The position numbers were made by a program, and so were the translations under genes. A stretch of DNA of 64,000 bases from DATKPC01 sp035524275 (GTDB lineage: Bacteria > Pseudomonadota > Gammaproteobacteria > Burkholderiales > Burkholderiaceae_F), in the NCBI GenBank assembly GCA_035524275.1, contig DATKPC010000041.1:1-64000 (forward strand), read 5' to 3'. Under the pieces are notes generated by a model. That model made no database searches, was not told the DNA's origin, and was given only the letters and a program-made list of their open reading frames with translations. Each line of letters begins with the position of its first letter. Positions within the stretch are counted from its first letter, which is position 1. Below are positions 42,345-52,277 of this stretch, in pieces.

Positions 42345-42360
42345 TGGCACGAAACTTGAT
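42345..42360 (+). promoter_or_regulatory. Sigma-54 (RpoN) promoter upstream of urtA
   Basis: TGGCACG-AAAC-TTGAT matches the -24/-12 consensus TGGCACG-N4-TTGCW at all fixed positions but one (GC to GA at -12), with the required 10 bases between the GG and GA pairs. Transcription would start near 42370, about 48 bases before the urtA ATG. A weak NtrC-like site (8 of 12 fixed positions) can be drawn at 42279-42294. NtrC/RpoN control of urea uptake fits known practice in proteobacteria. The rest of the 271-base gap 42147-42417 holds no gene. Confidence 0.7.
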
Positions 42361-42417
42361 TCGTTTGCCCCGGGCCGCATTCGCGCGGCACCCGAAATCC
42401 AATTCCGGAGGGGTTGA

Positions 42418-43674
42418 ATGGATCGCAGACAATTTCTCGGCGCCAGCGCCGCAGCGGCTTTTTCCGCGTCGGCGCTGTCGACGGCATTCGGTCAGGACAA
42501 GTCGCCGATCAAGGTCGGCGTGCTGCATTCGCTGTCGGGGACGATGGCCATTTCCGAGACGGCGCTGAAGGAAACGGCGCTGATGACGTTCAAGCAGATC
42601 AATGACAAGGGCGGCGTCCTCGGCCGGCCTCTCGAGCCCGTCGTCGTCGATCCGGCCTCCAACTGGCCGCTGTTCGCCGAGAAGGCGCGGCAGCTCATCA
42701 CGCAGGACAAGGTCGTCGCCGTGTTCGGCTGCTGGACGTCGGTTTCGCGCAAGTCGGTCCTGCCCGTCTTCAAGGAACTGAACGGGCTGCTCTTCTACCC
42801 GGTGCAGTACGAGGGCGAGGAACTCGAGAAGAACGTCTTCTACACGGGCGCGGCGCCCAACCAGCAGGCGATCCCGGCCGTCGAGTACCTGCTGTCGAAG
42901 GAAGGCGGCGGAGCGAAGCGGATCTTCCTGCTCGGCACCGACTACGTCTACCCGCGCACGACGAACAAGATCCTGCGGGCGTTCCTGAAGAAGAAAGGCT
43001 TCGACGAGAAGGACATCGAGGAGGTCTATACGCCCTTCGGCCACAGCGACTACCAGACGATCGTCGCGAACATCAAGAAGTTCGCCGCCGGCGGCAAGAC
43101 GGCCGTCGTCTCGACGATCAACGGCGATTCCAACGTGCCGTTCTACAAGGAACTGGGCAACGCGGGCCTGAAGGCGAAGGACGTGCCGGTCGTCGCATTC
43201 TCGGTCGGCGAGGAGGAACTGCGCGGCGTCGATACCAAGCCGCTCGTCGGCCATCTCGCGGCATGGAACTACTTCATGTCGCTGAAGAACCCGGTCAACG
43301 ACACGTTCATCAAGTCGTACCGCGGCTGGGCCAAGTCGGCCAACCTGCCGAACGCCGACAAGGTGGTCACGAACGATCCGATGGAGGCGACCTGGATCGG
43401 CATCAACCTCTGGAAGAAGGCTGTCGAGCAGGCGAAGACGACTGACGTCGAGGCGGTGATCAAGAACGTCGGCGGGCAGAGCATCGATGCGCCGTGCGGC
43501 TTCAAGGTCAAGTTCGACGAGAAGAACCACCACCTGCACAAGCCGGTCTACATCGGCGAAGTGCGCGCCGACGGCCAGTTCAACGTCGTCTGGAAGACGC
43601 CGGCCCCGGTGCGCGCGCAGCCGTGGAGCCCGTTCATCGAGGGCAACGACAAGAAGCCGGACACGCCGGTCTGA
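42418..43674 (+). CDS. urtA: Urea ABC transporter substrate-binding protein UrtA
   Basis: This 418-residue periplasmic protein captures urea for import. The N-terminus MDRRQFLGASAAAAFSASAL is a twin-arginine-type signal, probably cleaved after AFG or AFGQ near residue 25. The mature part has the UrtA signatures KVGVLHSLSGTMAISETALK and FYPVQYEGEELEKNVFYTGA. GGAGG just upstream of ATG 42418 gives a strong start. It is the first gene of the urt-ure block and follows a sigma-54 promoter. A strong hairpin after its stop may keep UrtA levels above those of the membrane subunits. Confidence 0.95.
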   Translation: MDRRQFLGASAAAAFSASALSTAFGQDKSPIKVGVLHSLSGTMAISETALKETALMTFKQINDKGGVLGRPLEPVVVDPASNWPLFAEKARQLITQDKVVAVFGCWTSVSRKSVLPVFKELNGLLFYPVQYEGEELEKNVFYTGAAPNQQAIPAVEYLLSKEGGGAKRIFLLGTDYVYPRTTNKILRAFLKKKGFDEKDIEEVYTPFGHSDYQTIVANIKKFAAGGKTAVVSTINGDSNVPFYKELGNAGLKAKDVPVVAFSVGEEELRGVDTKPLVGHLAAWNYFMSLKNPVNDTFIKSYRGWAKSANLPNADKVVTNDPMEATWIGINLWKKAVEQAKTTDVEAVIKNVGGQSIDAPCGFKVKFDEKNHHLHKPVYIGEVRADGQFNVVWKTPAPVRAQPWSPFIEGNDKKPDTPV

Positions 43675-43736
43675 TCGACGCCTGCTGGCAGCGACCCGCG
43701 CCGCGCGAAGCGTCCTGCGGGTCGACGACATCACGC

Positions 43737-43762
43737 CGCACCGGGCCCCTTGGCCCGGTGCG
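43737..43762 (+). terminator. Strong intercistronic hairpin between urtA and urtB
   Basis: Perfect 11-bp arms (43737-43747 and 43752-43762) surround a CCTT loop. There is no T run, so it is unlikely to stop transcription fully. It may block 3' decay and so raise the amount of urtA message over urtB, as known for other binding-protein-dependent transporters. It ends 8 bases before the AGAGG ribosome site of urtB and could also affect urtB translation. Confidence 0.55.
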
Positions 43763-43783
43763 TATCCACGAGAGGCCTGCGCC

Positions 43784-45460
43784 TTGCAAGGTTCGCTTTG
43801 TTCCATCGACCGCGATGCGCCGCCGGCGCGGCGCCAGTCGCGACGCGTCGTCGCGTGGCTTGCCGCCGCGCTGATGCCGTGGCTCGCGGCCCTCGCGGCG
43901 CCGGCGCAGGCGGCGCTGGACCCCGCGGTCGTCCAGGGCCTGGCGGCCGACGACAGCGATGCCAAGGTCGCGGCCATCGGCAGGATCGTCGCCAGCGGCG
44001 ACCCCCGGGCGCTCGTCGTGCTGCAGGCGCTTGGCGACGACGCGGCGTACACGGTGGAGGGTGGCAAGCGCGTCGCGATCGAGGTCGGCGGCGCGCTGCA
44101 GGATGCGGTGACCGGTGCCGCGATCGATCCGGTCCCCGCGGACAAGGATTCGATCGTCATCAATAACCGGATCCGCGGCGTGCTGTCCGGCGCGCTGGCG
44201 GCCCTGAAGCTCGGGTCGACGGATCGCGCGGTGCGCCTCGCCGCCGCGCGGGACCTGCAGGGGGCGGATTCCGAGGAACTGCTGCCGACGATCGAGCGCG
44301 CGCTGGCTGCCGAGACGGACGCCGAGATCCGCTCGAAACTGCTCGTCGCGCAGGCGACGATCGCGGTCGGCAGCCAGGATCCCGCGGTGCGCCTGCGCGC
44401 GGTCCAGGCGATGGCGCTGACCGACAACCCGCAGGTCCGTCAGATGCTGGCGTCGATGACGACGAAGCAGAAGGACGGCAGCTATGCGGAGGCGGACGAG
44501 CGCGTCCGCGCGGCGGCGGTCGCGGCGCTGGGCGAAATCAACGGACGCCTGCGCAAGTACGAACTGCTTGCCGGCCTCTTCTCCGGGGTCAGCCTGGGCA
44601 GCGTGCTGCTGCTGGCGGCGCTCGGGCTCGCGATCACCTACGGCCTGATGGGCATCATCAACATGGCGCACGGCGAGTTCCTGATGATCGGCGCCTACAC
44701 GACGTTCGTCGTGCAGAACCTGTTCCGCAGCCTCGCCCCGGGCTGGTTCGGCGGCTACGTGCTCGCGGCGATTCCGGCCGCCTTCCTCGTCTCGGCAATC
44801 GTCGGAATGCTGCTGGAGCGCGGCGTGCTGCGCTGGCTGTACGGGCGCCCGCTCGAGACGCTGCTGACGACATGGGGCGTCAGCCTGCTGCTGATCCAGG
44901 CTTGCCGCTCGCTGTTCGGCCCGCAGAACGTCGAGGTCGAAAACCCGGGCTGGATGTCGGGCGGCATCGAGCTCGCGGGAGGCGCCGTGATCCCCTACAA
45001 CCGGATCATCATCATCGGATTCGCGGCCATCGTCGTGCTGCTCGTGTGGCTGCTGCTGACCCGCACCCGCATGGGCCTGTTCGTCCGCGGCGTCACGCAG
45101 AACCGGTCGATGGCGAGCTGCACCGGCGTCGCGACGCATCGCATCGACATGCTGACCTTCGGCCTCGGCTCCGGCGTCGCCGGGCTGGGCGGCGTCGCGC
45201 TGTCGCAGCTCGGCAACGTCGGCCCCGATCTCGGCCAGGGGTACATCGTCGATTCGTTCATGGTCGTCGTGCTGGGCGGCGTCGGGCAGCTCGCCGGCAC
45301 GATCATCGCGGCGCTGGGCCTCGGTTCGGTCGCGAAGTTCCTCGAGCCGTTCTCCGGTGCGGTGCTGGCGAAGATCTTCGTGCTGGTCGCGATCATCCTG
45401 TTCATCCAGAAGCGTCCGCAGGGCCTTTTCGCCCTGAAGGGCCGCTCGGCCGAAGCATGA
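43784..45460 (+). CDS. urtB: Urea ABC transporter permease UrtB
   Basis: This permease is 558 residues from TTG 43784. That start is chosen because it has AGAGG eight bases upstream and gives a full signal peptide (hydrophobic core VVAWLAAALMPWLAALAAP, cleavage near AQA). The exported N-terminal domain (about 45-290) has helical repeat character (VRLAAARDLQGAD, VRLRAVQAMALTD), as usual for UrtB. About eight transmembrane segments follow, including GLAITYGLMGIINMAHGEFL and the LGSGVAGLGGVALSQLGNVG region. The longer frame upstream overlaps urtA and is spurious. It forms the channel with UrtC. Confidence 0.93.
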   Translation: MQGSLCSIDRDAPPARRQSRRVVAWLAAALMPWLAALAAPAQAALDPAVVQGLAADDSDAKVAAIGRIVASGDPRALVVLQALGDDAAYTVEGGKRVAIEVGGALQDAVTGAAIDPVPADKDSIVINNRIRGVLSGALAALKLGSTDRAVRLAAARDLQGADSEELLPTIERALAAETDAEIRSKLLVAQATIAVGSQDPAVRLRAVQAMALTDNPQVRQMLASMTTKQKDGSYAEADERVRAAAVAALGEINGRLRKYELLAGLFSGVSLGSVLLLAALGLAITYGLMGIINMAHGEFLMIGAYTTFVVQNLFRSLAPGWFGGYVLAAIPAAFLVSAIVGMLLERGVLRWLYGRPLETLLTTWGVSLLLIQACRSLFGPQNVEVENPGWMSGGIELAGGAVIPYNRIIIIGFAAIVVLLVWLLLTRTRMGLFVRGVTQNRSMASCTGVATHRIDMLTFGLGSGVAGLGGVALSQLGNVGPDLGQGYIVDSFMVVVLGGVGQLAGTIIAALGLGSVAKFLEPFSGAVLAKIFVLVAIILFIQKRPQGLFALKGRSAEA

Positions 45461-45518
45461 GCGAACAGCGCCGCCCCATGGGCTCATGGCCCCTCGAGCA
45501 CGGCGAGAGGCAAGCCCG

Positions 45519-46700
45519 ATGAGCGCCATTGCGTTCGACACGGTCGTCGAGGCCCCGCGAGGGCTGTTCAGTGCGCGCGCGTGGGCCGCGATCATCGTCG
45601 CGGCCATCGTGCTGCTGGTCGTCGTGCCGGTGCTGCACCTCGCAGTGCCCGCCGACAGCCCGCTTCACGTCTCGGAGTTCTGGGTCGCGCTGCTCGGCAA
45701 GTTCATGTGCTATGCGGTGCTGGCGCTCGCGATGGACATGATCTGGGGCTACACCGGGATCCTGTCGCTGGGACAGGGCCTCTTCTTCGCGCTCGGCGGC
45801 TATGCGTTCGGGATGTACCTGATGCGGCAGATCGGCCACGACGGCGTCTACCAGAGCGACCTGCCGGACTTCATGGTGTTCCTCGACTGGAAGGCGTTTC
45901 CCTGGTACTGGAAACTCACCGATCACTTCGCGTGGGCTGCGTTGTGGGTCGTCGCCGCGCCCGGGCTGCTCGCGTTCGTCTTCGGGTTCTTCGCTTTCCG
46001 ATCGCGGATCAAGGGCGTCTATTTCTCGATCATCACGCAGGCGCTGACGTATGCCGCGATGCTCGCGTTCTTCCGCAACGACATGGGATTCGGCGGCAAC
46101 AACGGCTTCACCGACTTCAAGCGGGTGCTCGGGATCCCGATCACCGCGCCCGGCACGCGCACCGTGATCTACCTTCTGTCGGGACTCTACCTGCTGGGCG
46201 CGCTCGTGATGTGCCAGGCGATCGTCCGCTCGAAGCTCGGGCGCGTGCTCACCGCGATACGCGACTCCGAATCCCGGTTGCTGTTCCTCGGCTATCGCAC
46301 GCTCTCGTTCAAGCTCTTCGTCTGGACGCTCGCGGCCGTTATGAGCGGCATCGCGGGCGCGCTCTACGTGCCGCAGGTCGGCATCATCAACCCGAGCGAG
46401 ATGTCGCCCGCCAATTCGATCGAGATCGCGATCTGGGCCGCGGTCGGCGGCCGCGGGACGCTGTTCGGCCCGGTGCTCGGCGCGTTCGTCGTCAACGGCG
46501 CGAAGAGCTGGTTCACCGTCGCGTTCCCGCAGTTCTGGCTGTACTTCCTCGGGCTCCTGTTCGTCCTCGTGACGCTGCTGCTGCCGCGCGGACTGATCGG
46601 CCTCGCCGCGCAACTGCGGCGGCGCGGCGGCCATCCGGCCGCGGACGAGGCGCCGATCGCCGCGATCGCCCCGGCGCAGGCCCCGGCGAGCAAGGCGTGA
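45519..46700 (+). CDS. urtC: Urea ABC transporter permease UrtC
   Basis: This 393-residue polytopic inner membrane protein is the second permease of the urea transporter. The LivM-type features are ALAMDMIWGYTGILSLGQGL and the ABC-contact loop IRDSESRLLFLGYRT. A longer periplasmic segment around 105-135 (DLPDFMVFLDWKAFPWYW) is typical of UrtC. The ATG at 45519 is chosen for GAGAGG eight bases upstream; the start at 45486 is unsupported. The C-terminal 35 residues are Ala/Pro-rich and probably cytoplasmic. Confidence 0.94.
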   Translation: MSAIAFDTVVEAPRGLFSARAWAAIIVAAIVLLVVVPVLHLAVPADSPLHVSEFWVALLGKFMCYAVLALAMDMIWGYTGILSLGQGLFFALGGYAFGMYLMRQIGHDGVYQSDLPDFMVFLDWKAFPWYWKLTDHFAWAALWVVAAPGLLAFVFGFFAFRSRIKGVYFSIITQALTYAAMLAFFRNDMGFGGNNGFTDFKRVLGIPITAPGTRTVIYLLSGLYLLGALVMCQAIVRSKLGRVLTAIRDSESRLLFLGYRTLSFKLFVWTLAAVMSGIAGALYVPQVGIINPSEMSPANSIEIAIWAAVGGRGTLFGPVLGAFVVNGAKSWFTVAFPQFWLYFLGLLFVLVTLLLPRGLIGLAAQLRRRGGHPAADEAPIAAIAPAQAPASKA

Positions 46701-46710
46701 AGGCTCCGCG

Positions 46711-47538
46711 ATGAGCGCCAACCCCGCGATCCACGGCATGGCCCCCTCGGCGGGTGCCGGCTACGGCCACGTCCTCGATCCGGAGCGGGTCGACACCTCG
46801 CACGGCCCGATCCTGTATCTCGACGACATCACGGTCAGCTTCGACGGTTTCAAGGCGCTGAACCGGCTCTCGCTGACGATCGACCGCGGCGAACTGCGCT
46901 GCATCATCGGACCGAACGGCGCCGGCAAGACGACGATGATGGACGTCATCACCGGCAAGACGCGTCCCGACCACGGCAAGGCGTTCTTCGGCCAGACGTT
47001 CGACCTGGCGCGCCTCGCGGACACCGAGATCGCGCGCCTCGGCATCGGGCGCAAGTTCCAGAAGCCGACCGTCTTCGAGAACCATACCGTCTTCGAGAAC
47101 CTGGAGCTCGCGCTGAAGGGCGGCAAGACGCTGTGGCCGACGCTGTTCGCCCGGATGACGACGGAGCAGCGCGAGCGCATCGAGACGACGCTGCGCACGA
47201 TCCGCCTGGCGGCGGAGCGTTCGCGCCTCGCCGGCGGGCTGTCGCACGGGCAGAAGCAGTGGCTCGAGATCGGGATGCTGCTGGTCCAGGAGCCGGTGCT
47301 CGTGCTCCTCGACGAGCCGGTCGCCGGAATGACCGACGCGGAGACCGAGCGCACCGCCGAGCTGATCCTGGAGCTCGAAGGCTCGCATTCGCTGGTCGTC
47401 GTCGAGCACGACATGGATTTCGTCCGGCGCATCGCGCGCAAGGTGACCGTGCTGCACGAGGGATCGGTGCTGGCCGAAGGCGCGCTGGGCGACGTGCAGG
47501 CGGACGAGCGCGTGATCGAGGTCTATCTCGGTCGATGA
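46711..47538 (+). CDS. urtD: Urea ABC transporter ATP-binding protein UrtD
   Basis: This 275-residue ABC ATPase powers urea import. It has Walker A GPNGAGKTT, the signature LSHGQ (in GGLSHGQKQWLEIGM), Walker B VLVLLDEP and the switch His in VVEHDMDFV. The N-terminal 30 residues before the ATPase core are an extension rich in Gly, Pro and His. The CDS starts 10 bases after urtC. It acts with UrtE at the cytoplasmic face. Confidence 0.95.
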   Translation: MSANPAIHGMAPSAGAGYGHVLDPERVDTSHGPILYLDDITVSFDGFKALNRLSLTIDRGELRCIIGPNGAGKTTMMDVITGKTRPDHGKAFFGQTFDLARLADTEIARLGIGRKFQKPTVFENHTVFENLELALKGGKTLWPTLFARMTTEQRERIETTLRTIRLAAERSRLAGGLSHGQKQWLEIGMLLVQEPVLVLLDEPVAGMTDAETERTAELILELEGSHSLVVVEHDMDFVRRIARKVTVLHEGSVLAEGALGDVQADERVIEVYLGR

Positions 47539-47560
47539 GCGCCATGGCGCGGGACGGGAC

Positions 47561-48259
47561 ATGCTGAAGATCGACGGGGTCAACCAGTACTACGGCGGCA
47601 GCCACATCCTGCGCGACGTGTCGCTGAAGATCGAGTCGGGCGCCTGCACCGTGGTGCTCGGTCGCAACGGCGTCGGCAAGACGACGCTGCTGAAGGCCGT
47701 GATGGGGCTCATTCCGGTGCGCTCAGGCTCGGTCGAGCTCGACGGGACCGACATCACGCGGCTGCCGCCGTACCGGCGCGCGGCGATGGGGATCGGCTAC
47801 GTGCCGCAAGGCCGCGAGATCTTCAACCGGCTGACGGTCGAGGAGAACCTGCTGATGGGCCTGGCGCCGCTTGCCGGGCGCGCCGCGCGGCGCATTCCGG
47901 ACCACATCCTCGAGCTGTTTCCGGTCCTGAGGCAGATGCTGCGCCGTCGCGGCGGCGACCTGTCGGGCGGCCAGCAGCAGCAGCTCGCGATCGGTCGCGC
48001 GCTGGCCGCGTCGCCCCGCGTGCTGATCCTCGACGAACCGACCGAGGGGATCCAGCCGTCGATCATCAAGGAGATCGGCGCCGTGATCCGTTCGCTCGTC
48101 GAGCAGCACAAGCTCGCGGTGCTGCTGATCGAGCAGTATTATGATTTCGCCGAGTCGCTCGCCGACGCCTACGCGGTGATGTCGCGCGGGCAGGTGACGC
48201 ACGCCGGTCCCGGCGCCGAGATGAAGGCTAAGGACGTCCGCAACCTGATCACGATATGA
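47561..48259 (+). CDS. urtE: Urea ABC transporter ATP-binding protein UrtE
   Basis: This 232-residue ABC ATPase has Walker A GRNGVGKT (34-41), signature DLSGGQQQQLAIGRAL, Walker B VLILDEPTEGIQP and the switch His position replaced by Gln in LLIEQYYDF, as usual for LivF/UrtE proteins. It pairs with UrtD. Its stop lies one base before the ureD GTG, which ties transporter and urease genes into one unit. Confidence 0.95.
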   Translation: MLKIDGVNQYYGGSHILRDVSLKIESGACTVVLGRNGVGKTTLLKAVMGLIPVRSGSVELDGTDITRLPPYRRAAMGIGYVPQGREIFNRLTVEENLLMGLAPLAGRAARRIPDHILELFPVLRQMLRRRGGDLSGGQQQQLAIGRALAASPRVLILDEPTEGIQPSIIKEIGAVIRSLVEQHKLAVLLIEQYYDFAESLADAYAVMSRGQVTHAGPGAEMKAKDVRNLITI

Positions 48260-48260
48260 C

Positions 48261-49070
48261 GTGGCTTCCTGGCGCGCTGAACTCGACCTGCATTTCCGGC
48301 GCCAGGCCCACGGCACGACGCTCGCGGCGCGCCATGCGGGACCGCTGAGGATCCAGAAGCCGCTGTATCCGGAGGGGCGCGCCACTTGCCACGCGATCCT
48401 CATCCACCCTCCCGGCGGGATCGCGGGCGGCGACGAGCTTCGCGTCGCGGTCCGCGTCGATGCGGGCGCCCACGCCCTGGTGACGACGCCGGGGGCCGGC
48501 AAGTGGTACAAGGCCGACGGCCGGGCATCGTCGCTGGACGTGGAGCTTCGCGTCGACGGGGCGCTCGAATGGCTGCCGCAGGAATCGATCGTCTACGATG
48601 CCGCCGACGCGCGGTCGCGGATCCGCATCGATCTCGGGCCTCGGGCACTGATGCTCGGCTGGGACATCGTCGCCCTCGGCCGCAAGGCGGCCGGCGAATC
48701 GTTCGATCGCGGCTCCTTCGCCCAATGCATCGCGTTCCATCATGACGGCGAATTGCAATGGCTCGAGCGCACGTCGATTCGCGGAGGCGACCCGCTGCTG
48801 CACTCCCCGGTGGGATTGAACGGGCGCCACGTCTTCGGTAGCGTCTGGGCCGGGGGGCCGCCATGGACCGACGCCGACGTCGAATCCGTGCGGGCCGGGT
48901 GCGGCGAGGCTCTCGTCGCGACGCGGCTGACGCCGCGGCTGCTGGTGGCGCGCGCCGTCGCGACGTCCACCGAGGGCTTGCGTCGCCGGTTCGAAGCGTT
49001 CTGGTCGCTCGTGCGGCCGCTGGCCCTCGCGGGGCTGGCCGCGAGGACGCCGCGCATCTGGGCAACGTAG
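48261..49070 (+). CDS. ureD: Urease accessory protein UreD
   Basis: This 269-residue protein is the UreD scaffold that binds apo-urease and, with UreF and UreG, allows nickel insertion. Family features include LRIQKPLYPEGRATCHAILI, HPPGGIAGGDEL and the TTPGAGKWYKADG region. The GTG at 48261 is one base after the urtE stop. The length agrees with the family (about 270). It acts in the cytoplasm. Confidence 0.93.
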   Translation: MASWRAELDLHFRRQAHGTTLAARHAGPLRIQKPLYPEGRATCHAILIHPPGGIAGGDELRVAVRVDAGAHALVTTPGAGKWYKADGRASSLDVELRVDGALEWLPQESIVYDAADARSRIRIDLGPRALMLGWDIVALGRKAAGESFDRGSFAQCIAFHHDGELQWLERTSIRGGDPLLHSPVGLNGRHVFGSVWAGGPPWTDADVESVRAGCGEALVATRLTPRLLVARAVATSTEGLRRRFEAFWSLVRPLALAGLAARTPRIWAT

Positions 49071-49136
49071 GGGGGTCCTGCGGCTGGCGCCGCGGACGAG
49101 CGGGAACGACAACGACGACGGGGTGGCGCGGATCGC

Positions 49137-49439
49137 ATGGAACTTACGCCGAGGGAAAAGGACAAGCTGCTCGTGTTCACCGCCGCGCTGCTGGCGGAAC
49201 GTCGAAAGGCGCGCGGGCTGAAACTCAACTATCCGGAGTCCGTCGCCTTCATCACGGCCGCGATCCTCGAGGGCGCGCGCGACGGCCGCAGCGTTGCCGA
49301 CCTCATGAGTTACGGCACGACGCTGCTGGCGCGGGACGACGTCATGGACGGCGTCCCGGAAATGATTCCCGACATCCAGGTCGAGTGCACGTTTCCCGAC
49401 GGAACGAAGCTCGTCACCGTCCACCATCCGATACCCTGA
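49137..49439 (+). CDS. ureA: Urease gamma subunit
   Basis: This 100-residue protein is the smallest structural subunit, starting MELTPREKDKLLVFTAALLA and containing LNYPESVAFITAAILEGARD. The length is exactly that of the family. It sits 66 bases after ureD and 10 bases before ureB. Confidence 0.96.
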   Translation: MELTPREKDKLLVFTAALLAERRKARGLKLNYPESVAFITAAILEGARDGRSVADLMSYGTTLLARDDVMDGVPEMIPDIQVECTFPDGTKLVTVHHPIP

Positions 49440-49449
49440 GGAGCCGGCG

Positions 49450-49922
49450 ATGATCCCGGGCGAGATGCTGGTCGCTCCCGGCGACCTCGAATTGAATGTC
49501 GGCCGCGCGGTCGTGAAGCTGACCGTGGCCAATACCGGCGACCGGCCCGTGCAGGTCGGCTCGCACTACCACTTCTTCGAAGCCAACGACGCGCTGCGAT
49601 TCGACCGCGCCGCCGCGCGCGGCCATCGGTTGAATATCGCCGCCGGCACGGCGGTGCGATTCGAGCCGGGGCAGGAACGCGAGGTCGAACTCGTCGCGCT
49701 GGCGGGCGAGCGGGCGATCTACGGCTTCCAGGCCCGCGTGATGGGCCCGCTGGAGCCGCGCCGCGCGTCGCGCAAGGCGCCGGCGGTCCGGCGCAAGGCC
49801 GAGGCCAAGGCCAAGGCCAAGGCCAAGGCCAAGGCCAAGGCCGCGGCGAAATCCGCGGCGGCGAAGAAGGCGGCGCGGAAGTCCGCCGCAGGACGCGGCG
49901 GCCGCCGCGCCGGGAGCGGCAA

Positions 49923-49926
<4 letters not shown>
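49450..49926 (+). CDS. ureB: Urease beta subunit with Lys/Ala-rich C-terminal tail
   Basis: The first approximately 100 residues are normal UreB: MIPGEMLVAPGDLELN, then VGSHYHFFEANDALRFDRAA and YGFQARVMGPL. The subunit usually ends near residue 101-106. Here about 55 residues follow, rich in Lys and Ala with a run of KA dipeptides, resembling histone H1 or AlgP-like tails. The run is coded by AAGGCC hexamer repeats (49795-49842), so its length may vary between strains. The tail could bind nucleic acid or polyphosphate, or be inert. The stop overlaps the ureC ATG by 4 bases. Confidence 0.93.
49795..49842 (+). repeat. Hexamer repeat (AAGGCC) inside ureB
   Basis: Eight consecutive hexamers occur, seven AAGGCC and one GAGGCC (second unit); the last six are perfect. 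They encode the Lys-Ala dipeptides of the UreB tail. Since the unit is six bases, slippage changes length without frameshift. Confidence 0.9.
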
Positions 49927-51641
<1,715 letters not shown>

Positions 51642-51676
51642 CCACGACGCGCAGGCCCTGTCCTGCCGGAGCCCTC

Positions 51677-52258
51677 ATGGCCATCCTGATTGCCGGTCTC
51701 ATCATCTTCCTCGGCGCCCACTCGGTGCGCATCGTCGCGAACGACTGGCGCAACGCACAGTGGACCCGCCTGGGCGAGGCGCGCTGGAAGGGCCTCTACT
51801 CGATCGTCTCGCTCGTCGGACTCGTGCTGATCGTCGTCGGCTTCGGCGCCGCGCGGGCCGGGTCGGCGCAACTCTGGCTGCCGCCGCCTTGGCTGCGGCA
51901 CGTCGCGCTGCTGCTGGTGGCGGTCGCGTTCGTGCTCGTGACGGCGGCCTACGTGCCGCGCAACGGGATCAAGGCGGCCGTCGGCCACCCGATGGTCCTC
52001 GGCGTAAAGACGTGGGCTTTCGCGCACCTGCTGGCGAACGGGCGCGTCGTCGACGTCGTCCTGTTCGGGGCGTTCCTCGCCTGGGCGATCGCCGACTTCG
52101 CCTCGTCGCGACGGCGCGATCGCGCCTCCGGGACGACGTACCCGGCAGGGCGCACGGGGGCCACGGTCGCGACCGTCGTCGTCGGGGTCCTCCTGTGGGG
52201 CATCTTCGGGGAATTCATCCACCGCGCCTGGTTCGGCGTCCAGCCGTTCGGCGCCTGA
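51677..52258 (+). CDS. NnrU family membrane protein
   Basis: This 193-residue protein has about six hydrophobic segments. It matches the NnrU family (IFLGAHSVRIVANDWR at the start; WKGLYSIVSLVGLVLIVVGF; GHPMVLGVKTWAFAHLLANG). In Rhodobacter NnrU lies with nitric oxide reductase genes, and relatives include isoprenoid/heme-related methyltransferase-like proteins, but its role is unknown. It sits between ureC and ureE in the same direction, 35 bases after ureC and 19 before ureE, so it is probably co-expressed with urease. Confidence 0.83.
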   Translation: MAILIAGLIIFLGAHSVRIVANDWRNAQWTRLGEARWKGLYSIVSLVGLVLIVVGFGAARAGSAQLWLPPPWLRHVALLLVAVAFVLVTAAYVPRNGIKAAVGHPMVLGVKTWAFAHLLANGRVVDVVLFGAFLAWAIADFASSRRRDRASGTTYPAGRTGATVATVVVGVLLWGIFGEFIHRAWFGVQPFGA

Positions 52259-52277
52259 CGCCGCGCGGCCGCCGTCC

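Noticed and set aside
42147..42417. Open frames on both strands between argG and urtA
   Set aside because: They are short, Arg/Pro-rich and overlap the sigma-54 promoter; no recognised domain. The gap reads as regulatory DNA.
43487..43783. N-terminal extension of urtB overlapping urtA
   Set aside because: The open frame begins inside urtA in another frame, is Arg/Ser-rich shadow sequence, and a supported TTG start with ribosome site lies at 43784.
43675..43783. urtA-urtB gap hairpin as a full intrinsic terminator
   Set aside because: The stem is strong but has no T run after it, and the downstream urt genes have no other visible promoter.
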